A stretch of 64,000 nt of DNA from Paraburkholderia sp. BL10I2N1. GTDB taxonomy: Bacteria; Pseudomonadota; Gammaproteobacteria; Burkholderiales; Burkholderiaceae. The notes under the pieces are model-generated. The model was given only the letters and a program-made list of their open reading frames with translations. It was not told where the DNA came from and ran no database searches. The stretch is from positions 2,790,001 through 2,854,000 of the forward strand of contig NZ_SNWA01000002.1 in assembly GCF_004361815.1 (NCBI RefSeq), read 5' to 3'. The position numbers were made by a program, and so were the translations under genes. Below are positions 45,194 through 52,744 of this stretch, one piece after another. Position 1 is the first letter of the stretch. Each line of letters opens with the position of its first letter.

Positions 45194-46638
45194 CATCGAT
45201 CCGGCGCTGGCTGCTTGGCTGGCTCATTTTCGGACTTGCAGCAGCCTCGCTTGTCGCTGGCTATGGGATCTTTCACACCGCGCGCGAAGAGGCGAGCGAA
45301 CTGTTCGACTACGAGTTGCGCGCGGTGGCGCTCTCGCTGCCGGGCAATCTCGAGCGCACCGCCAGCGCTGAGCGCACGCGTCCCGATTTGGAAGGCATTT
45401 CCGACGACCGCATCGTCATCCAGATCTGGGACAAGGCTGGCAACCAGGTCTATCAATCGTTGCAGGCGCCGGAACTCACGCGTTTCCCGGCGGGCATCCG
45501 CACCATCGAGCGCGGCGAATATCACTGGCGCGTGTTCGGCCTGCAGCAGGCGGACCGCTTCATTCAGGTCGCACAGCCCGTGTCCGTGCGCGAGGACCTG
45601 GCGTTGCGGCTCGCGCTGCGCACGTTGTGGCCGCTATGGCTGCTGATTCCTGTCACGATCGGGCTGGTGCTGTTCGTCGTCGCGCGCGGGCTGGCGCCGA
45701 TCCGCGGGCTGTCGAGTGCGCTGTCGACCCGCTCGATCGAGTCGCTCGAGCCGGTGCGGCTCGACGGCCGCGTGCCCGTCGAAATCCGGCCGCTCGTCGA
45801 AGCGCTGAACGACCTGCTGCACCGCCTGAGCGTCGCGTCGCAGGCGCAGCGCACGTTCATCGCCGATGCAGCCCATGAACTGCGCTCGCCGCTCGCCGCG
45901 CTGAAGCTGCAGCTCCAGGCGGCCGAGCGCGACGGCACGCTCGTCGCGCAGGGGCCGACGCTCGAGCGCATCGGCGGGCGGCTCAATCGCATCATCCATC
46001 TCGTGCAGCAACTGCTGACGCTCGCCCGCGAAGAAGCCCAACCGGCGACGCCGATGGCGACTGTCAGCTTGCGCCGGCTCGGCGAACAGGCGGTCGGCGA
46101 TTTTTCGCTGCTGGCTGAAGCGAGAGGGATCGATCTCGGGCTCGAACTTTTCGCGCCAGCGACACCCGACGACGCCTACCCGGTCCGTGCGGAACAGCAT
46201 GCGTTGACCGTGCTGCTCAACAATCTGATCGACAACGCGATCCGCCACACGCCCGCTGGCGGAAGGGTCGACGTGATTCTGCTGCGCGATGGCGGGGGCA
46301 CGCGCACCATCGGCTTCCAGGTCGTGGACAGCGGCCCTGGGATTGCGGAAGAGGAACTCGACCGCGTATTCGACCGGTTCTATCGTGGCACGGACGCACA
46401 GGGGCAGGGCAGCGGCCTTGGTCTGGCGATTGCCTCGCGTATCGCACAGCGGCATCATGCGACGCTCGCACTGCGCAATGTGCGCGACGGCGCGACGGTG
46501 CGCGGGCTGTCGGTTTCGGTGATGGGCTTGCAGTCGGTCGATGTGCCTGCGAAGATTTCGCCGCAGGATCACGCCACTCACCCGAGCCCCGATGACCACG
46601 ACTTATCCGCTGCACGCGGCGCTCACGCGCGCCGATGA
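45190..46638 (+). CDS. Sensor histidine kinase (PmrB/QseC-like)
   Basis: A 482-residue inner-membrane kinase. It has a first membrane helix (RRWLLGWLIFGLAAASLVAG), a periplasmic sensor of about 120 residues, a second helix near LWPLWLLIPVTIGLVLFVVA, and HAMP. HisKA with His229 (ADAAHELRSPLAALKLQLQA) and a HATPase domain (NNLIDNAIRHTPAGG, DSGPGIAEEEL, GSGLGLAIASRI) complete it. It is translationally coupled to the regulator gene. The signal is unknown, and acidic clusters for metal binding are not obvious. The last 47 bp overlap the next gene in another frame. Confidence 0.85.
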   Translation: MTSIRRWLLGWLIFGLAAASLVAGYGIFHTAREEASELFDYELRAVALSLPGNLERTASAERTRPDLEGISDDRIVIQIWDKAGNQVYQSLQAPELTRFPAGIRTIERGEYHWRVFGLQQADRFIQVAQPVSVREDLALRLALRTLWPLWLLIPVTIGLVLFVVARGLAPIRGLSSALSTRSIESLEPVRLDGRVPVEIRPLVEALNDLLHRLSVASQAQRTFIADAAHELRSPLAALKLQLQAAERDGTLVAQGPTLERIGGRLNRIIHLVQQLLTLAREEAQPATPMATVSLRRLGEQAVGDFSLLAEARGIDLGLELFAPATPDDAYPVRAEQHALTVLLNNLIDNAIRHTPAGGRVDVILLRDGGGTRTIGFQVVDSGPGIAEEELDRVFDRFYRGTDAQGQGSGLGLAIASRIAQRHHATLALRNVRDGATVRGLSVSVMGLQSVDVPAKISPQDHATHPSPDDHDLSAARGAHARR

Positions 46639-47932
46639 CACCTTTCCCCAACACGCTGATGTCGTGATCGCCGGGGCCGGCATCATGGGCTGCGCGGCGG
46701 CCTGGTATCTCGCGCGACGTGGCGTGAGGGCCGTGGTCGTCGACAAATCGCGCATTGCCGGACAGCAGTCCACGCGGGCGTGGGGATTCGTGCGCCAGCA
46801 GGGCCGTGAGGCCGCCGAAGTGCCTTTGATGATGAGCGGCATCCGCCTGTGGGAACAACTCGAGAAGGAACTGGACTTCGATCTCGAATGGCGCCAGGGC
46901 GGATGCCTGTACGTCGCCAGCGAGGAGCGCGACTGGACGTCGTTCCAGCAATGGATGGACGTGGCCCGTCAGTACGGGCTCGATACCCGTCTGCTCGATC
47001 GGGCACAGATCGACGCGCACGTGAAAGGCATGCAGGGCACAGCACTTGGCGGGCTCTATACACCGACCGACGGCCAGGCCGAGCCGCGCCGTGTCGCAGC
47101 GGCGTTCGCCGCGCGTGCGGTTGAGGCGGGTGCGCTCTTCTTCGAAGGTTGTGGCGTGGTGGCGGTCGAGCGCGGGGCGGGCGCGATTACCGGCGTCGTC
47201 ACCGAGCGCGGCACGATCCGCACGTCGCGCTTCATCTGCGCCGCAGGCGCGACGAGCTGGCGGCTGCTCGCGACGCTCGGTCTCGAACTACCGCAGCAGG
47301 TCGTGCGCGGCACCTGCATGCGCACGAATGCATTGCCGCAGATCACCGCGTCCACGTTTTGGGGCAGCGGGCTCGGCATCCGTCAGCGCGCGAACGGCAT
47401 GATCAATCTGGCCGACGATATGCAGGTCGACGTCGACGTGACGCTTGGCCATCTGCGTGCGTTGAAGTGGTTCCTGCCGGAACTGTGGACGCAGCGCGAC
47501 TCATTTCACTTTCATCTGAATGGCGCTTTTCTGCGCGATTTGCGCGAGCGGGTGCCGGGCGGGGTGCCGCAGCCCGAACGTGTGCTGCATCCGCGCGATC
47601 CGCAGCCGCAGCCCGAGCGCAGCCACACGCCGCGGGCGTTGAGGAAACTCAAGGCCTTGTTCCCCGCATTGAAGGACGCACAGGTTACCGAGGCGTGGGC
47701 GGGCCTCATCGATGTGTTGCCCGACGGCATTCCCGTCATCGATGCGCCTTCGCAGGTGAGTGGTCTGATGATCGCGACGGGCTTTTGCGGTCACGGTTTC
47801 GCGATGGGGCCGATTGTCGGCAAACTGCTTGCCGAATGGATCGACGAAGGCCAGCCGTCGCTCGATCTGGCGGAGTTCCGTTTGCAGCGCTTTTTCGACG
47901 GCACGATGAAACGGCCGCGCAGCATGCTGTGA
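46592..47932 (+). CDS. DAO-family FAD-dependent oxidoreductase
   Basis: A 446-residue flavoprotein of the D-amino acid oxidase/glycine oxidase family. The FAD-binding motif DVVIAGAGIMGCAAAWYLAR sits near residue 22 and the C-terminal FAD motif is near GLMIATGFCGHGFAMGPIVG. It probably oxidises a secondary or D-amino acid. The gene overlaps the kinase coding end by 47 bp, with no clear ribosome binding site, so it may depend on read-through from the kinase operon. A porin remnant follows on the other strand. Substrate unknown. Confidence 0.8.
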   Translation: MTTTYPLHAALTRADDTFPQHADVVIAGAGIMGCAAAWYLARRGVRAVVVDKSRIAGQQSTRAWGFVRQQGREAAEVPLMMSGIRLWEQLEKELDFDLEWRQGGCLYVASEERDWTSFQQWMDVARQYGLDTRLLDRAQIDAHVKGMQGTALGGLYTPTDGQAEPRRVAAAFAARAVEAGALFFEGCGVVAVERGAGAITGVVTERGTIRTSRFICAAGATSWRLLATLGLELPQQVVRGTCMRTNALPQITASTFWGSGLGIRQRANGMINLADDMQVDVDVTLGHLRALKWFLPELWTQRDSFHFHLNGAFLRDLRERVPGGVPQPERVLHPRDPQPQPERSHTPRALRKLKALFPALKDAQVTEAWAGLIDVLPDGIPVIDAPSQVSGLMIATGFCGHGFAMGPIVGKLLAEWIDEGQPSLDLAEFRLQRFFDGTMKRPRSML

Positions 47933-48025
47933 ACGCTTCGCGTCATTCGGCGCGCAGGCGGGCGTGGCCGTGTTTCAGCGCCGCAGCGCCTGCGTCGCAT
48001 GACGCGCGCTGCGGCTGCACCATCG

Positions 48026-48275
48026 TCAGAAGATGTTGCGCAGACCGATCGAGATGCCGGTCTGGTTACTCTTGCCCGGCAGTTCAACCGATGCGGCGCC
48101 TGACACCTTGAAAGCGCATATTCGGCCGGCGCGACCAGCGTGTAGCGGTTGCCGCTACACGTTTCGCCAACGCCGATCGCGGCATTCTTCATGTGGTCGT
48201 AGTAGACCGCGCCGGTCAGCGACAGCGGTCCGTTGGCCTGCCACGTGACGCCGGCAAACGGGCCGTTGAGGTGAG
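48026..48275 (-). pseudogene. Remnant of a Gram-negative porin (C-terminal part)
   Basis: The minus strand reads GPFAGVTWQANGPLSLTGAV, then GNRYTLVAPAEYALS in one frame. After an internal deletion, FKVSGAASVELPGKSNQTGI and SIGLRNIF plus stop (48028-48026) follow in another frame. This is the C-terminal end of a Burkholderia-type OmpC-like porin, including the terminal phenylalanine needed for outer-membrane insertion. The N-terminal three quarters are absent. The break lies next to the ATAAAGTCGTATAGT repeats, where a small island begins. Confidence 0.75.
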
Positions 48276-48280
48276 ACAAG

Positions 48281-48317
48281 ATAAAGTCGTATAGTCGCAA
48301 AAATAAAGTTGTATAGT
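48281..48317. repeat. Direct repeat pair at the left edge of a small island
   Basis: ATAAAGTCGTATAGT (48281-48295) and ATAAAGTTGTATAGT (48303-48317) differ at one base and are 22 bp apart. GTTGTATAGT recurs inverted at 49495-49486, so the hydrolase/partner pair is bracketed by copies in opposite orientation. Confidence 0.6.
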
Positions 48318-48356
48318 GCCGCGATCGCCCCACCCGGCGGGGAGTTAGGGCACGCG

Positions 48357-48818
48357 TTACTTATAATCTCGGGTGTCGTCTATCTTGGTGATTTTCCAGA
48401 CGCCATCCTGTTTGCGTAGAAACGCAATGATGGTCTTTTTGTCTGTCGATCCAAATGTGACCGCCACGACCGCTACGTCATCAAGCATGATTGCCGGGCG
48501 CGTCGCGATATGGGCGATCCAGTCCTGTTCATCGTAGTCCTGGACATTTGTGAAGTATTCGGCTCCCTCGGCGAATTTGTTCTGCTTGTACTCAGTGCGG
48601 AGCAGATCGACAGTCGCCTTTGATACGTAGCGGTATATTTCCTTGTCCATCAACGGATATCCGCGATCCTCCGAATCCCGTTTGATAAACCAGGTATAAA
48701 ACGCCCTGACACTTGCTTCAGGGGTCACCTGTTGTTCCTGCGCCATCGCTACTGGCTGGGAAACCACGCCGAAAATCAAAACGAGCGCGGCAATCAAAAA
48801 GGTCAGATATTTCCTCAT
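48357..48818 (-). CDS. Exported DUF3828-like protein, probable partner of the hydrolase
   Basis: A 153-residue precursor with a clear signal peptide (MRKYLTFLIAALVLIFGVVS, then QPVAMAQ). The mature protein resembles DUF3828-type periplasmic proteins: SVRAFYTWFIKRDSEDRGYP near the start and VWKITKIDDTRDYK at the end. It starts 8 bp after the hydrolase stop codon. A toxic cell-wall hydrolase followed by a small periplasmic protein is the usual effector-immunity order, so an immunity role is inferred. The base composition is AT-richer than the neighbours. Confidence 0.65.
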   Translation of the reverse strand: MRKYLTFLIAALVLIFGVVSQPVAMAQEQQVTPEASVRAFYTWFIKRDSEDRGYPLMDKEIYRYVSKATVDLLRTEYKQNKFAEGAEYFTNVQDYDEQDWIAHIATRPAIMLDDVAVVAVTFGSTDKKTIIAFLRKQDGVWKITKIDDTRDYK

Positions 48819-48826
48819 TGCCTGGC

Positions 48827-49189
48827 TCAGTCGTGTCGATACATTTTGTAGGATGGCTTCGCGGTCCGATAGGCCTGGCCGGGATAAAAGCCGTGCTGCT
48901 GCTTGAAGTCAGAAATCCATTGCGTGCCGTCATACATCGCCATGTGCCCGTCTGGGTGCCGGGCGATGGGCTGGATCACAATCACGTCACCTCTCTGCGG
49001 ACTGCCGGAGACTTCGTAAAACCCGGCACGAATCAATGAGTCACCATAGTTTTTTGCAGAGTACGTATGGGCAATCGAAATTCCCCCGCGCTGGATTGCC
49101 TCCCGCACGTATCGGGCGCAGCGACCATGGCTCGATGCTTCAGCGTGCCATTGCAGGTAGTTCACAGGAGAGACTTTATCCCAAGACAT
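48827..49189 (-). CDS. CHAP/NlpC-P60-like peptidoglycan hydrolase, candidate secreted effector
   Basis: A 120-residue small amidase-like protein. The core has a likely nucleophile Cys in HGRCARYVREAIQRGGI, a beta segment PQRGDVIVIQPI and a likely catalytic His in HPDGHMAMYDGTQW. The start at 49189 is chosen because the domain begins at MSWDKVSPVNYLQWHAEASS with GAGGAAC upstream. The longer frame to 49321 adds a Cys-rich stretch of low plausibility. There is no signal peptide, as in type VI secretion amidases of the Tae kind. Delivery and target are inferred, and no secretion genes are in the window. Confidence 0.65.
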   Translation of the reverse strand: MSWDKVSPVNYLQWHAEASSHGRCARYVREAIQRGGISIAHTYSAKNYGDSLIRAGFYEVSGSPQRGDVIVIQPIARHPDGHMAMYDGTQWISDFKQQHGFYPGQAYRTAKPSYKMYRHD

Positions 49190-49670
49190 CAAATGTTCCT
49201 CGCAAACTAAAATCCCCATCGTACAGACATGCGACCCCGTTGCGCTCACGTCTTGACAATTGTTAACGACGTTTTGGCAAAATTCGCACGTTAACTGGAT
49301 TCTTTGCGATGCCGACATCACGCAATATGTCTATTCTCCGCCATTCACGCTTTCACAAACTGCTCACGCGCTGATTAGGATTGCTGTCGAGCGTCGAAGT
49401 CAGGGCAATGCCTTCGTTTTCGAAGCCGCGCCTTGTAAATTGCCGCCGCTGTTTCGCCGCTTTCTTCTTATAAATCAACGCGACGACTATACAACCTGCG
49501 CTTGCCGTATCGGCGCCGCTCAGCGCGCCAGCTTGAAGGAGTCGCATTGTTGTTTTCCAGCGTCTATCTGATTTTTGAATGTTGATTCAGGTTTCCCGTC
49601 TTCCGTCGCGGTGCTCGCGGGGCGCCGCGACGGAAGGCGGGACAATAGATCATTAACGCCGATTGAATAA
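49190..49670. other. AT-richer region with inverted-repeat copy and a long hairpin
   Basis: This 480-bp stretch shows no gene I can support. A possible 64-residue frame at 49353-49547 has no ribosome binding site of note. It holds the inverted GTTGTATAGT copy (49486-49495). A strong stem follows, with arms 49595-49611 and 49625-49641 (17 bp, one mismatch, core CTTCCGTCGCGG) and a 13-base loop. No T tract follows on either strand. Confidence 0.5.
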
Positions 49671-50341
49671 ATGGCGCAATGCGTAGCGGGAAATCACGGA
49701 ATGGACGAAAAGGCGACAGAATCACTTTGCAATAAAGGTGTGCCGTATTACTCGCAATGGGGAAGTCCTGACTGGGTTCGTCCGATTGTGGAAGACGGGG
49801 CTGATCCTTGCGACGACCCGACGTGGCAGCGCAGCGGCTTCACCGAGCCGGAGCGGTATCGGTTCTGGGCGAAACGTCTATGCGGCTTGACGTGCCTTGA
49901 ATCCGCATTGAATTTCTGGGGAATCGAACACGCGTCGCGCACCGCGCTGCTGGACGAAGCGCTCGCGCACGAGGTGTACCGGCTGCGCGACGACGGGGTG
50001 TCGACGGCCTGATCTACCAGCCGTTTGCGGGCTGGCTTGCGAGCGCGTTTGGGCTTGAAGTGGAGGTGCTTCCTGCGATCGGCATCGAAGAAATCGCCGC
50101 GCGGATCGATGCCGACACGCTTGCCATCGTTTCGGTGAGCGCGGAGATTCGCTACCCGGAGCGGCCGAATGGGCGGCAGGGCGGCCATCTGGTTCTGCTG
50201 CACGAACGAGGTCGCGAGGCCGTGTGGTTTCACAATCCGACTGGCGTGGCGCCCCACCAGTCGGATGTTTATCTACCGTTTGGGAAGATTTCGCGGTTCT
50301 ACGCCGGGCGAGGCATGACGATCACGCGCCCGGGGCGCTGA
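49671..50341 (+). pseudogene. C39-like cysteine peptidase gene broken by a frameshift
   Basis: The first part (49671-50012) has a typical cysteine-peptidase start (GVPYYSQWGSPDWVRP, then FWAKRLCGLTCLESALNFWG) and stops early. The continuation in another frame (from about 50010) carries LIYQPFAGWLASAFGLEVEV and the His-containing QGGHLVLLHERGREAVWFHN. Removing two bases of GTGTCGACGG near 50000 (GTGTC to GTC) joins DDGV directly to DGLIYQPF. The likely start is the ATG at 49701 or 49671. Either it is a recent pseudogene or the sequence has an error. The peptide substrate is unknown. Confidence 0.65.
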
Positions 50342-50408
50342 GCGCGCCGGAAGGCCGTCGGGAACCGCTGGATGCACAGTCAGGAAAGGGCGGCTTCGCC
50401 CTTGTAGC

Positions 50409-50621
50409 TTAGCCCTGGTGGCTCTTGCTGCGGTTGTAGATGACCTTTTCAGGCGCACCGTACTGGCGGCCGGCTGCAAGCATCACCTGATATTGGCTGT
50501 GGCGCTGATACGAATGCCACATGTCGCGGGCGAAGCTGAGACACCTGGCCTTGAACGACGATTTCTTTGCCGGACGGGCGGCGGAATTGCGGAGATTGCT
50601 GGAAACAGGATGGCTGGACAT
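50409..50621 (-). CDS. Small basic hypothetical protein
   Basis: A 70-residue lysine/arginine-rich protein beginning MSSHPVSSNLRNSAARPAKK with a helical middle (RDMWHSYQRHSQYQVMLAAG). No family is recognised. The ribosome binding site is weak. It lies between the broken C39-like gene and the GntR regulator gene. Similar short basic proteins occur in Burkholderiaceae, but the role is unknown. Confidence 0.45.
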   Translation of the reverse strand: MSSHPVSSNLRNSAARPAKKSSFKARCLSFARDMWHSYQRHSQYQVMLAAGRQYGAPEKVIYNRSKSHQG

Positions 50622-50765
50622 GATTTACTCGATAAGGGTTATTTCCTAGGTGTTAACCATTATACGAGGAAAATGTCGCTGACGTAGCCTTGCCTGATTG
50701 AAAACGGCGACGTGCAGCTTGTGATCCGGTCCACCCGCGCGCGTGGCGACCAGCCGGGCTGAGCG

Positions 50766-51485
50766 CTATTTGGGCGCGATGTCGCGCTGTACCCGCCTGA
50801 TGTGCTGCTCGACATAGAACGCCGCGGCGTCGGCATCGCCGCCGACGATTGCCTCGTAGATCAGCCGGTGTTCCGACACATACAGCCTGATGCGTCCCGT
50901 GTCGTAAATGCCGTCGTCTTTCAGCCGCTTCCAGAGCGGCTGGTCCATGGTTTTCGCCACTTCGTCGGCGATCTTCACGAGCAGGGCGTCGCCCGTCATC
51001 ATCGCGAGCTGCCGGTGGAACAGACGGTCGCTGTTATTCCACAGCACCCGCTGCTCCGGATCCGTCACGTCGACGATCGAATCCATCTGCGCCAGATACT
51101 GCTCGGCGAGCGCGTCGCGCTGGCCCAGCGCGGCAGCGCGGCGGGCGATCGCCGGTTCGAGGATCAGCCGGACATCGAGGGTGGCGGTGGGGCTGATGTC
51201 CGCATCGGCGAGCGATGCATCATCGTCCGCCGGCGCCGCCGACAACCGCTGCAACGCGTCCGCACACACGTACGTGCCCGAATTGCGGCGCGTGATGACA
51301 AGTCCCTCGTTCTGCAGCGCGCCGATCGCCTCGCGCACGGCCGGCCTGCCGACGCCGAAGCGCGCCGCCAGTTCCCGCTCCGACGGCAGCCGCGATTCCG
51401 GCGCGAACTGGCCGCTGCGGATGTCGGCGCGAATCTGTCCGGACACCTGCTCGTAAATCTGTTTGGGGCGAAACGTGCTGTTCAT
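50766..51485 (-). CDS. GntR-family (FadR/FCD) transcriptional regulator
   Basis: A 239-residue regulator. The N-terminal winged helix (RSGQFAPESRLPSERELAAR, then RPAVREAIGALQNEGLVITR) is followed by an all-helical FCD domain with metal-ligand-like histidines. The start at 51485 begins the family's N-terminus. It is divergent from the trans-3-hydroxyproline genes, with a TTGGTT/AACCAA operator between them, and probably represses them until an intermediate of the pathway binds. Confidence 0.85.
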   Translation of the reverse strand: MNSTFRPKQIYEQVSGQIRADIRSGQFAPESRLPSERELAARFGVGRPAVREAIGALQNEGLVITRRNSGTYVCADALQRLSAAPADDDASLADADISPTATLDVRLILEPAIARRAAALGQRDALAEQYLAQMDSIVDVTDPEQRVLWNNSDRLFHRQLAMMTGDALLVKIADEVAKTMDQPLWKRLKDDGIYDTGRIRLYVSEHRLIYEAIVGGDADAAAFYVEQHIRRVQRDIAPK

Positions 51486-51565
51486 CGCGGGGCGTAACCA
51501 TGTTCGCTCGTGGCGGCGAGGTGGCTGATCCAGATTTGAACCAGATTTCGCCGAGAATATTGAAA

Positions 51566-51597
51566 TTGGTTGATGCAAAACCAAAGCTGGTCTACAT
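51566..51597. promoter_or_regulatory. GntR operator overlapping a promoter
   Basis: An inverted repeat TTGGTT (51566-51571) and AACCAA (51579-51584) overlaps a -35-like TTGATG (51570-51575). A -10-like TACATT (51592-51597) follows at 16-bp spacing. A second inverted repeat, CTGG and CCAG, lies at 51587-51608. The layout fits repression of the hydroxyproline genes by the FCD regulator. Confidence 0.6.
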
Positions 51598-51633
51598 TCT
51601 GAGCCAGTATAGAACAGCACGGAGGAGAACAAA

Positions 51634-51684
51634 ATGGCCATCAACGAAGTATTTCGCCTCGCGGGGAGTGTTCAGCCGTCATGA
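51634..51684 (+). CDS. 16-codon leader ORF coupled to the hydroxyproline dehydratase gene
   Basis: The frame encodes MAINEVFRLAGSVQPS and ends in a TGA that overlaps the next gene's ATG (ATGA at 51681-51684). The strong ribosome binding site GGAGGAG sits six bases before this small frame, while the dehydratase start has only a weak, distant GGGGAG. It could be a leader peptide that allows translational coupling, or the leftover start of a lost gene. Confidence 0.5.
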   Translation: MAINEVFRLAGSVQPS

Positions 51685-52688
51685 AGTTGAATCGCGTCAT
51701 CAGCACGGTTGAAGTGCACACGGGCGGCGAGCCGTTCCGGATCGTCACAAGCGGGCTGCCGAAGTTTCCCGGCAAGACCATCGTCGAGAGGCGGACGTGG
51801 CTGAAGGAACATGGCGACGAACTGCGCCGCGCGCTGATGTTCGAGCCGCGCGGACACGCCGACATGTACGGCGGCTACCTGACCGAACCGGTAAGCGAAG
51901 GCGCCGATTTCGGCATCATCTTCGTTCACAACGAGGGCTATAGCGATCACTGCGGCCACGGCGTGATCGCGCTCGCAACGGCTGCTGTCTCGCTCGGCTG
52001 GGTTGAGCGCTCGGAGCCGGAGACGCGCGTCGGCATCGATGCGCCGTGCGGCTTCATCGAGGCGTTCGTGCAATGGGACGGGGACCACACCGGCAACGTG
52101 CGCTTCGTCAACGTGCCGTCCTTCGTCTGGCAGCGCGACGTGACGGTCACGACGCCGTCGTTCGGCGAAGTCACGGGCGATATTGCGTTCGGCGGCGCGT
52201 TCTATTTCTATACATCGGGCAAGCCTTTCGGCCTGGAGGTGCGGGAGGCGCAGGTCGAGAAGCTCATCCAGTTCGGCGACGAAGTGAAACGCGCCGCGAA
52301 CCTGGCATTCAAGGTCGAGCATCCTCACATTCCGGAAATCAACCATATCTACGGCACGATCATCGATAGCGCGCCGCGTTATCCAGACTCGACACAAGCC
52401 AACTGCTGCGTGTTCGCCGATCGGGAAGTGGATCGTTCACCCACAGGTTCGGGCACGGCCGGACGCGTCGCGCAGCTCTATCTGCGCGGCGAGCTGGGCA
52501 AGGATGAGACGCTCGTGAACGAATCGGTCATCGGCACGATCTTCCGGGGACGCGTGCTGTCCGAAACGAAACTGGACCGCTTCGATGCGGTGATTCCGCA
52601 GATTGAAGGCAATGCGTACATTTGCGGCTTCGCGAACTGGATCATCGACGAGCGCGATCCGTTGACCTACGGTTTTCTGGTGCGCTGA
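51681..52688 (+). CDS. lhpH: Trans-3-hydroxy-L-proline dehydratase (proline racemase superfamily)
   Basis: A 335-residue cytosolic enzyme of the proline racemase superfamily. The first catalytic position is Cys91 (DHCGHG). The second, a Cys in racemases and epimerases, is Thr255 (DRSPTGSGTAGR). The Cys/Thr pair marks trans-3-hydroxy-L-proline dehydratases, which release water to give delta-1-pyrroline-2-carboxylate. The next gene encodes a matching reductase, which supports the call. The start at 51681 overlaps a 16-codon leader frame. GntR control is likely. Confidence 0.85.
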   Translation: MKLNRVISTVEVHTGGEPFRIVTSGLPKFPGKTIVERRTWLKEHGDELRRALMFEPRGHADMYGGYLTEPVSEGADFGIIFVHNEGYSDHCGHGVIALATAAVSLGWVERSEPETRVGIDAPCGFIEAFVQWDGDHTGNVRFVNVPSFVWQRDVTVTTPSFGEVTGDIAFGGAFYFYTSGKPFGLEVREAQVEKLIQFGDEVKRAANLAFKVEHPHIPEINHIYGTIIDSAPRYPDSTQANCCVFADREVDRSPTGSGTAGRVAQLYLRGELGKDETLVNESVIGTIFRGRVLSETKLDRFDAVIPQIEGNAYICGFANWIIDERDPLTYGFLVR

Positions 52689-52744
52689 ACATGTGTCCGT
52701 GCATCCACAGCATTGACTGAACTCCCCAAAGGAACCCGGCAGAC

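Noticed and set aside
49353..49547. A 64-residue frame on the minus strand in the AT-richer region
   Set aside because: It has no ribosome binding site of note, no homology and an implausible Cys/Lys composition. It also crosses the inverted repeat copy.
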